Shown piece by piece: positions 33,171-42,864 of a DNA stretch of 46,970 nucleotides (positions within the stretch are counted from its first letter, which is position 1; each line of letters opens with the position of its first letter). The stretch comes from Bacteroidales bacterium (GTDB lineage: Bacteria > Bacteroidota > Bacteroidia > Bacteroidales > UBA932), in the NCBI GenBank assembly GCA_016287875.1, contig JAEEXQ010000011.1, forward strand, positions 1 through 46,970, in the 5' to 3' direction. Under the pieces are notes generated by a model, which had not been told where the DNA came from, did not search any database, and saw only the letters and a program-made list of their open reading frames with translations. A program made the position numbers and the translations under genes.

Positions 33171-34511
33171 CTACTTATAAGGGACCGCACGGATGTGGTC
33201 AATCTTGAAGATAGGCTGGCAATCCTCGCCTGCGACATCGCCGCCGGACACGAAGATGGTCAGACCTGCGAAGGAATCAGCGGCCAGAGGAACCATTGCA
33301 TCCTTGCCGTGGGAGTCGAACTTGATATCCGACATCGGGATCACGATGGTGACCCACTTGTCGCCGGTATCATAGCTGCCGCTTTCCAGCCAAGGACGCC
33401 ACAGGGCCCTTGCGGGAGTAGGATAATCACCGTCGCCGGAGATGTACTTGTTGTTCGCACCGCCGAGAGCCTTGCCATCAGGTCCGAGGACGCCGGCATT
33501 GCCCAGCGTTACGGAAGCGGTGGAAGACGGGATTATCTGCATAGCGTTGGACTTCCAAGGATTGGAACTGGGGATGTAAAGCTCGAACTTGAAGGCCATA
33601 GTGGTGTAGTTGCTGAAATCGACGAGGTCGTACAGACGCCTGGAGGCGGGATCGCTGAAGGTTTCGGGATCCTCCCAGTTGCCGGGCCAGTACTCGAAGC
33701 TGAAGTTGGTATCATCCCAGGTACCGTCGGCCGCGAGGGTGGCACTGCCATTTCCTAACTGCAGGAAGTTGCCGTCGATTGCAGTGGCATCGGTGATGAT
33801 GTCCCTGTTGTGCCAGCCGTGGTTGCCGAGCCCGGTAACGCCGTCGAAGTCGAATAGCATTCCGCGGCTATCGTGGAACTGGAACTTGGAAGAAGTGGTT
33901 CCGGATGCGGTGGTAACCTTGACGAATCCGGGCTGTGCACCCGCGGGAACGTGGAAGGTGACGGCCGAACCGCCGGCGAAGCTCATATCGGCGTGAGGCA
34001 CGGAAGCGCCCACGAACTCGATTTCGAGAGGAGAGTCAGGATCGTCGATGAGATAGTCGCCGGTGAGGGTGACTTCTTCGCCGACAGCAGCCCACTCATT
34101 GCTCATAGCGAGAGGCAGCGGTGCGGGAGCGAGGACCTTGAAATCGACGCTCACGGTATCCTTGGCATCCTTGGTGATAAGATATACCTTATCGTCCTTC
34201 CGGGTAGGATAAGTCTTGGGAACGGCCACGATCAGGGTGTGGTCGGTGATATAGCTGGGGTTGAGCACGGCCTGCTGGTCGTTGAACCAGATCTGGGTAA
34301 CGCTGCGCAGGTTGTCACCGAGCATACAGATTATCTCGCCGAGGTATGCCTGGGTCAGATAGCTGTCCTGGTCGGCATAGCGGAAGGAGACGACGGTAGG
34401 TTTGCCGTCGGCCACCTTGTAGCGGTCAGGATAGTCGATGCTGTCGGTGTTGCAGGCAGCCGAAGCCGCGAGCACTGCAAGGAAAAGAATACTTTTGAAT
34501 ATATTTTTCAT
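33171..34511 (-). CDS. Surface glycan-binding protein, SGBP-B type
   Basis: The ATG at 34511 (MKNIFKS) gives 446 residues and a lipobox ending at Cys20 (ASAAC). One or two IPT/TIG domains (about 30-210, GKPTVVSFRYADQDS, AMSNEWAAVGEEVTLTGDYL) are followed by a larger beta-rich C-terminal domain (about 215-446) with many aromatics: WHNRDIITD, NFSFEYWPGNWEDP, AFKFELYIPSSNPWKSNAMQI, PARALWRPWLESG. The layout matches SGBP-B proteins such as that of the B. ovatus xyloglucan locus, where the last domain binds the glycan. The ligand here is probably the mixed glucan/mannan backbone. It lies 12 bases after SusD. Confidence 0.85.
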   Translation of the reverse strand: MKNIFKSILFLAVLAASAACNTDSIDYPDRYKVADGKPTVVSFRYADQDSYLTQAYLGEIICMLGDNLRSVTQIWFNDQQAVLNPSYITDHTLIVAVPKTYPTRKDDKVYLITKDAKDTVSVDFKVLAPAPLPLAMSNEWAAVGEEVTLTGDYLIDDPDSPLEIEFVGASVPHADMSFAGGSAVTFHVPAGAQPGFVKVTTASGTTSSKFQFHDSRGMLFDFDGVTGLGNHGWHNRDIITDATAIDGNFLQLGNGSATLAADGTWDDTNFSFEYWPGNWEDPETFSDPASRRLYDLVDFSNYTTMAFKFELYIPSSNPWKSNAMQIIPSSTASVTLGNAGVLGPDGKALGGANNKYISGDGDYPTPARALWRPWLESGSYDTGDKWVTIVIPMSDIKFDSHGKDAMVPLAADSFAGLTIFVSGGDVAGEDCQPIFKIDHIRAVPYK

Positions 34512-34523
34512 GGCATTCTCCAA

Positions 34524-36296
34524 TTAAAAGTCGTAAGAATAGGTGGCACGCACATCGACGTCGACCGCCTCGGCGGTGGAAGCCATCTGGGCGTTGAACA
34601 CTACGTCTTCCGTAGGGAAGGGCAGGGTAAAGATCCTGGAAGAGAGGGAAGGATTGTCGTAGTTGTCATTGTAGGTGACAGCGCTGGCATCCCAGGTTCC
34701 GGAGTTCTTGAAATCATCGCCGAGCCATTTTTCGGCAACGTCGCTGAGCCCGTTGTAGGTACCCCTCTTCATAGAGGCGAGTTCGGCAAGGCAGCCGGCC
34801 TCGTCGTAGTAGCTCCTGCGCACGAAATCGTACCAGCGGTCACCTTCGAGTGCGAGTTCGAGGCGGCGCTCCTTCCAGATGTCATCGAAAGTGACGGAGG
34901 AAAGATCGGCGATGTGTGCACGTTCGCGGACGGCGTTGACATAGTCGAGCGCTTTCTCGGGATGTCCGCCGAGCAGTTCAGCTTCGGCATAGATGAGATA
35001 GACATCGGAGAGACGCAGCAGGTGGGTAGGAAGCTGATATGCCATACGCGCGGGGCTGATGCCAGTAGCCTGCTCGTGATCGTAAGTGTCGCCATACATA
35101 TGCTTGGCCACGTTGGCACCCGTACCGGAAGCAAGGTTGCCCGTCGATCCGGCTCCGTATCCGTCCTTGTCGAAGAGGAACTGGAGGTAGTTGAATCCGA
35201 CTTTGCCGTTGGCATCGGTATGGTCCGTCCAGAAGTAATCGTAGAAGTCGCCGGGCATCATAAAGCTGGCCTTGCGGCGCACGTCGGTATTGTTCCTGAG
35301 GGCGGGATCGTCTTTGGAATCGACGCCGAAGGCATTCATAAGGTCGATGGTGGGAACGTTCCAGTCGCCCCAGAGGTCGCCGAATTCATCGAAGCCTACC
35401 AGGCCGAGGTCGCTCTGAAGAGTGTTCTGGCTGGTCCAGTTGGACGAAACGGTCCACTGCCAGGAGAGGAGGCACTCGCCGGTTGTATTGAAGCTCTTGA
35501 GCTTGAACACGTCGGCATAGACGGGATTCAAGGTACGTCCGGAATAGTCGATGACGTCCTTGGCATAGTCCGCTGCCTTCTTCAGGAGGGCGGGATCGAG
35601 GGTTCCACCGAGGCCGGCGGCAGTAAGGCAGACCTTGCTGAGGAGAGCCTCCGCCGTATAGTAATCGATGCGCTCGTAATCGGCCCAGCCGGAGGTCTTC
35701 TTGACATCATACTTGTCGAAGAGTTCCATGGCCTTCTCGAGAGTCAGCTGGATATACTCGTAGACATTGGCACGGGTGACCTTGCTGACTTTGTTGTAGC
35801 CGCCTCCGGTGAGGAGTTTGTTGTTATCGTGGATGATAGGGACTTCCCCGAAAGTGCGCACCAGATAGAAGTATGCCATTGCCTTCCAGGTGAGGCACTC
35901 GGCGATGCTCTTGTAGATAGCCTTGTCGGATGCTCCCTTACCCCTTGCGTTGAGGAGGTTGCTAATCATGGTGTTGGCGTGTCCGTTCACTGCCCAGAGG
36001 GAATATGACATATTCATAAGGTCCTCGTCAGTACCGTTCACGCTGTAGTCCATATAAGGACTGCTGCCCATATAGAGGTTGCCGGAGAAGATCTCTCCGA
36101 CCTTGAAGAAACCGCGCTGGAAATCATACCAGGGAGAGTTGTACAGGGAGTTGACACCCTGTTCGCACTGCTCGTCGGTAAGATAGAAATTGTCGACGTT
36201 GTAGTTGTCTTCGCCGGGACGGTTCAGGAATTCGCTGCAGGAAACCAGTCCGAGCGAAATAACCGTAATACTGAGTATAGCTATTATCTTTTTCAT
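34524..36296 (-). CDS. SusD-family surface glycan-binding lipoprotein
   Basis: The 590-residue protein has a typical SusD lipoprotein start (VISLGLVSC, Cys20; then SEFLNRPGEDNYN). Tetratricopeptide-like helices include YLTDEQCEQGVNSLY, YKSIAECLTWKAMAYFYLVRTFGEVPII, YEYIQLTLEKAMELFDKY and LRLSDVYLIYAEAELLGGHPEKALDYVNAVRERAHI, and a DIWKERRLELALEGDRWYDFVRR block follows. The protein forms the hinged lid over the SusC barrel and captures glycan fragments at the outer membrane. It begins 12 bases after susC. The ligand is set by the locus rather than readable from the protein. Confidence 0.96.
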   Translation of the reverse strand: MKKIIAILSITVISLGLVSCSEFLNRPGEDNYNVDNFYLTDEQCEQGVNSLYNSPWYDFQRGFFKVGEIFSGNLYMGSSPYMDYSVNGTDEDLMNMSYSLWAVNGHANTMISNLLNARGKGASDKAIYKSIAECLTWKAMAYFYLVRTFGEVPIIHDNNKLLTGGGYNKVSKVTRANVYEYIQLTLEKAMELFDKYDVKKTSGWADYERIDYYTAEALLSKVCLTAAGLGGTLDPALLKKAADYAKDVIDYSGRTLNPVYADVFKLKSFNTTGECLLSWQWTVSSNWTSQNTLQSDLGLVGFDEFGDLWGDWNVPTIDLMNAFGVDSKDDPALRNNTDVRRKASFMMPGDFYDYFWTDHTDANGKVGFNYLQFLFDKDGYGAGSTGNLASGTGANVAKHMYGDTYDHEQATGISPARMAYQLPTHLLRLSDVYLIYAEAELLGGHPEKALDYVNAVRERAHIADLSSVTFDDIWKERRLELALEGDRWYDFVRRSYYDEAGCLAELASMKRGTYNGLSDVAEKWLGDDFKNSGTWDASAVTYNDNYDNPSLSSRIFTLPFPTEDVVFNAQMASTAEAVDVDVRATYSYDF

Positions 36297-36308
36297 GACT
36301 GTATCCTT

Positions 36309-39300
36309 TTAGAATGAAATGTTGACACCGAAAGAATAGAGGGTCGGGGAAGGATAACGGCCATTGTCGAGGCCATATACCAAACCCGAAGAGTCCTGAG
36401 TACTTGCACCGACCTCGGGATCATATCCGCTGTACTTGGTGAAAGTATAGAGGTTCTGGATGTTCATATAAAGGCGGATGTTATCGACCTTGAAACGGTT
36501 GAGGACTGCCTTGGGAACATTGTATCCGAGGGTGATGTTCTTGATGCGGATATAGGAGCCGTCCTCGATGTAACGGTCGCTGACACGGTCGTTGTCGTTA
36601 GGATCGCTGAGCGAAGCACGAGGGATCTTGGTTCCGGGATTGGCCACCACCACGTTGTTGATGTCATTGTACCACTCGTCGGCATACACGCCGTTGGCGG
36701 GAACCAGGCGGGCGTGGTTGGAAACCACGTTCAGCTGGTTGGTCCAAGGGCTGTTCATATGGGTAAGGGTGATAGCATTGTAGTTGAGCACGTCGTTACC
36801 GAAAGCACCGTTGAGGAAGATGCTCAGATCGAAATTCTTGTAACGGAAGGTGTTGGTCCAGCCAAGGGTGAAGTCCGGGAGAGGATTGCCGATGACGGTA
36901 CGGTCCTTTTCATTGATCTCGCCGTCCTCGTTGATATCCTTGTACTTGATATCGCCGACCCACACGGTATTGCCGCGGGAGAATTTCCCGTCGGAAGGAT
37001 ACTTGTTCGCGCGAGGGCTGTTCTGGATGTCATCTAAGTCTTTGTAGACGCCTTCGACCTTATAGCCGTAGAAGTTGTACAGAGGCTTGCCTATCTCGGA
37101 CACGCTCACGACGTCGCTCCACTGGCCGTAGCCGATGAGGGATGCGTTCTCGGTATCGGAAAGGCTGACGAGCTTGTTGCGGTTGAAGGAGATGGTGAAG
37201 TTGCTGTCCCAGCCGAAATTGCCATTGTCGATAGGATGGGTGTCGAGGGTGATTTCGATACCCTTGTTCTCGATGGAGCCGTAGTTGCCCTTAGGAGCGG
37301 CAAGTGCGGAAGAACCGTTGCCGCTGGTTCCCATATAGGAAGGGAGCTGCATACGCATCAGCATATCGTCGGAACGCTTGAGATATGCGTCCACGGTGAG
37401 GTTGATCCTGTTCTTCAGGAAGGAGAGGTCGAGACCTACGTTCCACTGCTCCTGGCTTTCCCAGCGAATGGCATCGTTGGCGATGTTGGCAGGGCGGTAG
37501 CCGGTACCGAGGGCGGAATCCATCCTGCTGATGGAGGAACCCCAGGCATATCCGCCGATGTTGGCGTTACCGGTCTGGCCCCAGCCGAGACGGATCTTAC
37601 CGTTGTTGAGCACATCCTTCATAAAGTCGAAGAACTTCTCGTTGGTGAAGCGCCAGGCAGCTGCCACGGAGTGGAATCCGGCCCAGCGGTTACGGGGACC
37701 GAAGTTGGAACTGCCATCGTAACGATAGGTGTAGGTGAGCAGATAACGGTCGTCGTAGTTATAGGTTTCACGGGTGAAGAACGAAGCCATCGCGGAAGAA
37801 CCGAAGCCGCCGGAAACGGTGGGAGTTCCGCCCGCAAGGGCGATGTTGTGTACCTCGTCGGAAGGGAGGTTGGTGTTGTTCACGCCCATATAGTCCCAGC
37901 TGCTTTCCCAGCACTCCTGACCGAGCATTGCGGTGAGGCTGTGCTTGCCGAACTGGTTGGAATAGGTAAGGTAGTTCTTGAACTGCCAGAAGAGTCCGAG
38001 GTTCATCTGCTCCCTCATACTATTGGATTTGGGGAAGCCGGTCATAATGTTGCCGCTGACATCCTTCATAACAGGCTCGTAGGTAACTGCCTTGGAGTTG
38101 TTGACGTCGAATCCGAGCTCAGTCCTCCAGACGAAGTGCTTGACGGGAGTGAGTTCGGCATAGATGTTACCCTGCAGTTTCTGACGGTTGAGCAGGATTT
38201 CCTTGTTCATTGCCAGGGCAACCGGGTTGGGGGAAGTTACGCCCTCGGTGATCGTAGAAGCATAGTTTCCGTAAACGTCATAGACGGGACGGTCCGGAGT
38301 GCTGGTCAGGGAGTAGAAGATGATACCCTCGTTGGAGTCGGCCAGCTTGAGGTTGTCCTTGGTGTTGGCATAGGTAACGTTGAGACCGAGCTTGAACCAT
38401 TTCTTGAGCTGGGCGTCGAGGTTGGCGCGGAGGCTGAAACGGTTGAACTCGGATCCGATGATGGTACCTTCCTGATCCATCCAGGAGCCGGATACGAAGT
38501 ACTGCACCTTCTCGCTTCCGCCCTGGGCGCTCAGCTGATGCTGATGCTGGAAAGCGGTCTGGAAGATTTCGTCCTGCCAGTTGGTACCCTTGCCGAGCAG
38601 CGAAGGAGTGGCGTAGTATTTACTGCCATCGTAGATTTCGCCTTCTTCGACCATCGAGTTGTAGAAAGTGGCATATTCACGGAGGTTCATGATGTCGAGC
38701 CTCTTGGTCTGCCTGGCGGCGGCTACCATGCCGTCGTATGAGAATTTGGCATCACCCGCCTTACCGTGCTTGGTAGTGATGAGGATGACGCCGTTCGCAC
38801 CCTGTGCGCCGTAAATTGCAGTTGCGGAAGCATCCTTGAGGATTTCCATGCTGACGATATCGGCAGGGTTGATGGTGGACAGAGGGGAGATGGTGGAAAC
38901 CTTACCGTTTCCGAGGGCGTCTCCGAGACCGAAGTCAGCACCGGAGTTTCCTCCTCCCTGCATAATGACACCGTCGATCACGTAGAGCGGCTCGGCGTTC
39001 GCGTTGATTGTGGCCTGACCACGCACCCTGATGCTGGAGGATGAACCAGGAGCACCGGAAGTAGTGATGGCGGTCACACCTGCCGCACGTCCCTGAAGGG
39101 ACTGGTCGAGGCTGGTGATGATCGATCCCCTGAGGTCGTCTTCCTTCATAGAGACGGACGCTCCTGCAAGGTCACTCTTTTTCATCGTACCGTAACCCAC
39201 GACGACTACTTCGTCGAGGAATTCGGCATCTTCTGCGAGGATAACGTCGATGACGGACCTGCCCGCCACGGCGATTTCCTGGGTCGCATAACCGATGGAC

Positions 39301-39512
39301 TTGATTTCCAGCACTGCATTCGCGGAAACGCTGATGCTGTACTTACCGTCCAGATCGGTCGTAGTGCCATTGGTGGTGCCTTTTTCGATGACGCTCACAC
39401 CGATGACAGGGCCTATTGCATCCTTGACGGTACCGGAGACGGTCACCTTCTGGGCGAACATCGCGGTGCTGGCGAGGAGCATCAACAGGCAAGTAAGGAT
39501 TTTACTTTTCAT
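36309..39512 (-). CDS. SusC-family TonB-dependent outer-membrane transporter
   Basis: The 1067-residue protein has a signal peptide (cleavage near Ala20), a carboxypeptidase-regulatory-like domain (about 22-105, VSGTVKDAIGPVIGVSVIEKG), the EVVVVGYGTMKKSDLAGAS link, a plug domain (about 115-235, LQGRAAGV, IRVRGQATINANAEPLYVIDGV) and a long beta-barrel ending in SFGVNISF with terminal Phe. These are the standard SusC features. It brings oligosaccharides of the target glycan across the outer membrane, powered by TonB-ExbBD, with SusD as its lid. It begins 38 bases after the GH5-CE7 gene. Confidence 0.97.
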   Translation of the reverse strand: MKSKILTCLLMLLASTAMFAQKVTVSGTVKDAIGPVIGVSVIEKGTTNGTTTDLDGKYSISVSANAVLEIKSIGYATQEIAVAGRSVIDVILAEDAEFLDEVVVVGYGTMKKSDLAGASVSMKEDDLRGSIITSLDQSLQGRAAGVTAITTSGAPGSSSSIRVRGQATINANAEPLYVIDGVIMQGGGNSGADFGLGDALGNGKVSTISPLSTINPADIVSMEILKDASATAIYGAQGANGVILITTKHGKAGDAKFSYDGMVAAARQTKRLDIMNLREYATFYNSMVEEGEIYDGSKYYATPSLLGKGTNWQDEIFQTAFQHQHQLSAQGGSEKVQYFVSGSWMDQEGTIIGSEFNRFSLRANLDAQLKKWFKLGLNVTYANTKDNLKLADSNEGIIFYSLTSTPDRPVYDVYGNYASTITEGVTSPNPVALAMNKEILLNRQKLQGNIYAELTPVKHFVWRTELGFDVNNSKAVTYEPVMKDVSGNIMTGFPKSNSMREQMNLGLFWQFKNYLTYSNQFGKHSLTAMLGQECWESSWDYMGVNNTNLPSDEVHNIALAGGTPTVSGGFGSSAMASFFTRETYNYDDRYLLTYTYRYDGSSNFGPRNRWAGFHSVAAAWRFTNEKFFDFMKDVLNNGKIRLGWGQTGNANIGGYAWGSSISRMDSALGTGYRPANIANDAIRWESQEQWNVGLDLSFLKNRINLTVDAYLKRSDDMLMRMQLPSYMGTSGNGSSALAAPKGNYGSIENKGIEITLDTHPIDNGNFGWDSNFTISFNRNKLVSLSDTENASLIGYGQWSDVVSVSEIGKPLYNFYGYKVEGVYKDLDDIQNSPRANKYPSDGKFSRGNTVWVGDIKYKDINEDGEINEKDRTVIGNPLPDFTLGWTNTFRYKNFDLSIFLNGAFGNDVLNYNAITLTHMNSPWTNQLNVVSNHARLVPANGVYADEWYNDINNVVVANPGTKIPRASLSDPNDNDRVSDRYIEDGSYIRIKNITLGYNVPKAVLNRFKVDNIRLYMNIQNLYTFTKYSGYDPEVGASTQDSSGLVYGLDNGRYPSPTLYSFGVNISF

Positions 39513-39550
39513 TTGACCTGATTTAGTTGTTAATAAATTGTAGTTAGTAT

Positions 39551-41899
39551 TTAGAATTTCTTGAAAAATTCGTCCCGGGCCTCGTTGAACGAAGGTTCAG
39601 CCCACATCGCGTGGCCGCAGAGCGGCACGCACATATAGGATTTCTCGGATTTCACGTTGTTGTAGCCTGCGAAATTGGTATGCGGCGGGCAGGTGGGATC
39701 CTGCAGGCCGAAGGCCATGAACACAGGGCAGCTGATGCGCGGCGTAAAGTTCTTGATGTCGAAGTAGCGGAGCATTTCCATAAGGGCGGCGCGGTCGATC
39801 CCTTCGGCATCGGCCTGCTGGAAAACCTCGTGCATGGGCCACCAGACTATCCTGGCATAATCCGGATAATCGCTGAGGAAGGGCACGCTGGGTGCGATGG
39901 CGCGCATCTTTCCGGTGAGGCTGGCGGATATCCAGGTGAAAGCGCCTCCCTGGCTGTCGCCGCAGCCGAAGATGCGGGTGGTGTCGGCCTTGGGGAGGGA
40001 TGCCGCAAACTCCACTGCACGCACGATGTCGCAGAAAGCTCCGCGGTAGTAGAATTCCTCCTTGGAAGCGAGCCCGCGGTCTATCCACCGGCTGTTTCCC
40101 TCCTTGAAGATGCCCTGGTCGCGCACGCTCACGGTGTAGTCGATGCGGTCAGCGTGCCAGTCGGGATCCTCGTAATATACGTCTGCCCCATAGCCCATGA
40201 AGTTCATACGGACGGGATAGCGCCCCTCGGCGGTGGGGATGAAGATGATGCCCCCCATGGTGGCACCGCCCCAGGAAGGCATCTCCACGCGATAGCACTC
40301 GCGCTTGTCGGAAGAATGTTCGGGAAGAAGGGTCCATCGTACCTCCATAGGCACGGCGGAGAGTTCGGAGAGAGTGGTCTGCCAGAAGGCGTCGAAGTCC
40401 TCGGGCGCATCGGAAGGGCTCTGAATCTGCTCGGGATTGACACCGATGTTGAAGCTCTTGCTACCATTGATGCAGACCTGGTAGAATCCGGGCTCCAGAT
40501 TACCCAGGGAGATGCTGGTGCGTACGGCGCGGCCGGGACGGGTGCGCACCTGCACGGAGCCTTCCAGCACGGGTGCGGCGGATGCATCCATAAGGTCCAG
40601 GTCCCTGCGCACGCTGTAGTGCACTTCGGCCAGGGGCAGGTTGGAACTGACCTCGGCAGCAAGCTTGAAAGGCCCTTTGCCGAAGAACATCCAATCGTGC
40701 TCCACCGGCACGTTTACGCTCACCACATTGGCCAGGCTATCGGTATAGGCCCGGATGATGGAAAGGGTGGAGGTGTCGCTGAGATACACTCCGTTGAGCC
40801 CCTGTCCCTCCTGGAAAGGATCTCCGCAGAGATCGTCTCCCTCCTGCCAGAAATCGTGGCCGGGGGTCTGGCGGGCAAGCCCGCTCCAAGCCCAGAAATT
40901 GCAGCCGAGCAGCACGTCGGCATTGCGGGCGGATTCCAACACGCGCGCGAAAACATATTTATATATGGCATCGCGGCCGGTGACGGGGGCCTTGCGGCTG
41001 AAGGAGAAAGCGTCGCGGGGATATCCGAATTCCTCGATGACGACCTTCTTGCCCAGCCTGCGGGCCAGCTGCAGGTGCGAGTCGATGTAACGGCCAATCT
41101 GCTCCACGGCCCCGGCTGCACCTCCGGCTATGTCACCTTCCTCCACCCACTTCCAGTTGTAGGGCCAGATGTGTATGGTGATATAGTCGATATCGGCACA
41201 GTCATTCAGTTTTTCATAGATGGACATTTCCTTCTCGCAGCCCATCTGCCCCTCGTTGCCCGTGCTTACCATATGGTCGGGGTCGATGGATTTGATCAGG
41301 GCTGCGGTGCCGTGCACATAGCTGTAGAAAGCCTCCACGGCTGCGGGCTCGGTGCTGAACGGGCGGGGCTCGTTGCAGATCTGCCAGGAATAGATGGCAT
41401 CCGAACCTTTGTAACGCTCTACCACCCTGCGGACGTGCTCCTGATAGAGCTCCACGGCCTTTGCGTTCTGGGCAAAGGCGGCCATTGCGGGCATATAGAC
41501 GTGGTATCCGTCGGTGGCGGGATGAGGCTGGCGGCCTGCGCCGGCCTTCTCGAGATAGGAACGATAACCATCCTCGCTCCACTCCCAGGCATTGTTAAGG
41601 AAGAGCACAGCCTGCATCTTGCGGCTGGAGAGCTCGCCCAGCAGCGCATCCATACCATCCCAGTTTTCGTCGGTGGCAAGGACGCGGACATTGTCGATAC
41701 CATAGGCTTTCAGGGAATCCAGTTCGGCACGCAGACGCTCCGGCTCGCTTACGGCGATGCTGGAAGCATACCACATGTTGGTCCCTATGAAATAGCGGGG
41801 AGAATCTTCCTTGGCTGCCTTGACATCACAAGATGCCACTGAAAGCATCAGAAGGCAGAAAGAGAGGTGGATAAAGAATCCCTTCAGGTTATCAGTCAT
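39551..41899 (-). CDS. GH5_7 beta-mannanase fused to CE7 acetyl esterase
   Basis: The ATG at 41899 gives 782 residues and a lipoprotein signal (LMLSVASC, Cys24). Residues about 35-390 are a GH5 barrel of subfamily 7 type: FIGTNMWYASS, RVLATDENW, SWQICNEPRPF with acid/base Glu177, TIHIWPYNW, and VVIEEFGYPRD with nucleophile Glu290. A beta-sandwich linker (about 390-490) leads to an AXE1/CE7 alpha/beta-hydrolase (about 495-782): GCGDSQGGAF with Ser649, AFGLQDPTCPPHTNFAGYN with Asp734, and LCGHAMW with His763. The Ser-Asp-His spacing of 85 and 29 matches CE7 acetyl esterases. One protein could remove acetyl groups and cut the mannan chain. It is the first gene of the operon. Confidence 0.88.
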   Translation of the reverse strand: MTDNLKGFFIHLSFCLLMLSVASCDVKAAKEDSPRYFIGTNMWYASSIAVSEPERLRAELDSLKAYGIDNVRVLATDENWDGMDALLGELSSRKMQAVLFLNNAWEWSEDGYRSYLEKAGAGRQPHPATDGYHVYMPAMAAFAQNAKAVELYQEHVRRVVERYKGSDAIYSWQICNEPRPFSTEPAAVEAFYSYVHGTAALIKSIDPDHMVSTGNEGQMGCEKEMSIYEKLNDCADIDYITIHIWPYNWKWVEEGDIAGGAAGAVEQIGRYIDSHLQLARRLGKKVVIEEFGYPRDAFSFSRKAPVTGRDAIYKYVFARVLESARNADVLLGCNFWAWSGLARQTPGHDFWQEGDDLCGDPFQEGQGLNGVYLSDTSTLSIIRAYTDSLANVVSVNVPVEHDWMFFGKGPFKLAAEVSSNLPLAEVHYSVRRDLDLMDASAAPVLEGSVQVRTRPGRAVRTSISLGNLEPGFYQVCINGSKSFNIGVNPEQIQSPSDAPEDFDAFWQTTLSELSAVPMEVRWTLLPEHSSDKRECYRVEMPSWGGATMGGIIFIPTAEGRYPVRMNFMGYGADVYYEDPDWHADRIDYTVSVRDQGIFKEGNSRWIDRGLASKEEFYYRGAFCDIVRAVEFAASLPKADTTRIFGCGDSQGGAFTWISASLTGKMRAIAPSVPFLSDYPDYARIVWWPMHEVFQQADAEGIDRAALMEMLRYFDIKNFTPRISCPVFMAFGLQDPTCPPHTNFAGYNNVKSEKSYMCVPLCGHAMWAEPSFNEARDEFFKKF

Positions 41900-41920
41900 T
41901 GTTTCGCGCGTTAACAGTTG

Positions 41921-41928
41921 CAAATTTA
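41921..41928 (-). promoter_or_regulatory. Promoter box of the utilisation operon
   Basis: TAAATTTG on the minus strand fits the -7 consensus and ends 21 bases before the GH5-CE7 start. No -33 TTTG is found at the right distance, which suits a promoter that needs an activator such as the AraC-type protein coded just upstream. The remaining 85-base gap (41900-41984) shows no clear operator repeat. Confidence 0.45.
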
Positions 41929-41984
41929 CAGAGTTACTCGCTATGCTACTGATACCTTTTTGTCAATTATCGCAAACTTTTTCG

Positions 41985-42857
41985 CTATATGATAATCTTT
42001 GTCTTCTTATACACCTGCCTGAAATCCCTCGGCGTCATGCCTTTTTTCTCCTTGAACACACGGTTGAAATTCGACAGGTTGTTGAATCCGCAGTTGTAGC
42101 ATATGACCGACACGCTTTCATTGGTGTCCACCAGGGCGCGGGCGGCATTTCCCAGACGCACGTCGGTGATGTAGTCGGTAATCGTCCTGGCTGCGTGGGA
42201 GCGGAAGAAGCGGCTGCACGAAGTAGGGCTCATGCTTATCAGATCTGCCAGGGTGTCCAGTTGTATGGACTCGGCGTAGTGCTTGTGGATGTATTCTTTT
42301 ATAGTTTCGACACGCCGGCTCTCGGAATTGCGGGGTGCCTTTGCAAAGGCACTGGTAGCTAGTTTGCGACCTTCGAACTGCGACAGCTCGTGCAGTATCT
42401 GTATGCAGCAGATAACCTGCTCGAAACTATCTTTGACAGTGGCTATGGTATCTAGTTTCGAGTAAACTTTCATTATGGCATCCTGCGGGAAGGCAAGCCC
42501 CTGGCGGGCCTCGTCGAACATCTTGCGCACCGAATCGAACTGGTTCTTGGACAGCAGGCCGGTATCGAAGAGGTCGGGCGAGAACTGTATGGTTATCTCC
42601 CTGATGTCCTCGGAAGTGCAGCTGCCCTGCTCCCAGACGTGTTCCAGGCCCTCTCCCGTTACCAGCACCAGCTCGTAGCGGCCTATGGTTTCTATGCTGT
42701 CGCCAACTATGCGGCGCACGCCCGAACCGTTGCTGATGAAGTTCAGTTCGTACTCCCTGTGGCGGTGCAGGGGGTAGTCGAATTTGTTTTTATGCCTTTC
42801 CACTATGTAGAAGCAATCTTTGTCGGAAAGGCCGGTGATTTCTGATAGGACTTGCAT
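41985..42857 (-). CDS. AraC-family transcriptional regulator
   Basis: The ATG at 42857 gives 290 residues. A TTG nine codons upstream is rejected because the -7 box TATATTTG lies inside that extension. Residues about 15-165 form a cupin-like sensor domain (FDYPLHRHREYELNFISNGSG). The C-terminal 100 residues hold two helix-turn-helix motifs (IQLDTLADLISMSPTSCSRFF and VSVICYNCGFNNLSNFNRVF, then KKGMTPRDFRQVYKK). It is a soluble regulator, not a hybrid two-component system, so it probably senses a cytoplasmic sugar such as a di- or oligosaccharide. It lies 85 bases ahead of the operon and divergent from the epimerase, and probably controls both. Confidence 0.9.
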   Translation of the reverse strand: MQVLSEITGLSDKDCFYIVERHKNKFDYPLHRHREYELNFISNGSGVRRIVGDSIETIGRYELVLVTGEGLEHVWEQGSCTSEDIREITIQFSPDLFDTGLLSKNQFDSVRKMFDEARQGLAFPQDAIMKVYSKLDTIATVKDSFEQVICCIQILHELSQFEGRKLATSAFAKAPRNSESRRVETIKEYIHKHYAESIQLDTLADLISMSPTSCSRFFRSHAARTITDYITDVRLGNAARALVDTNESVSVICYNCGFNNLSNFNRVFKEKKGMTPRDFRQVYKKTKIII

Positions 42858-42864
42858 ACTTCCG

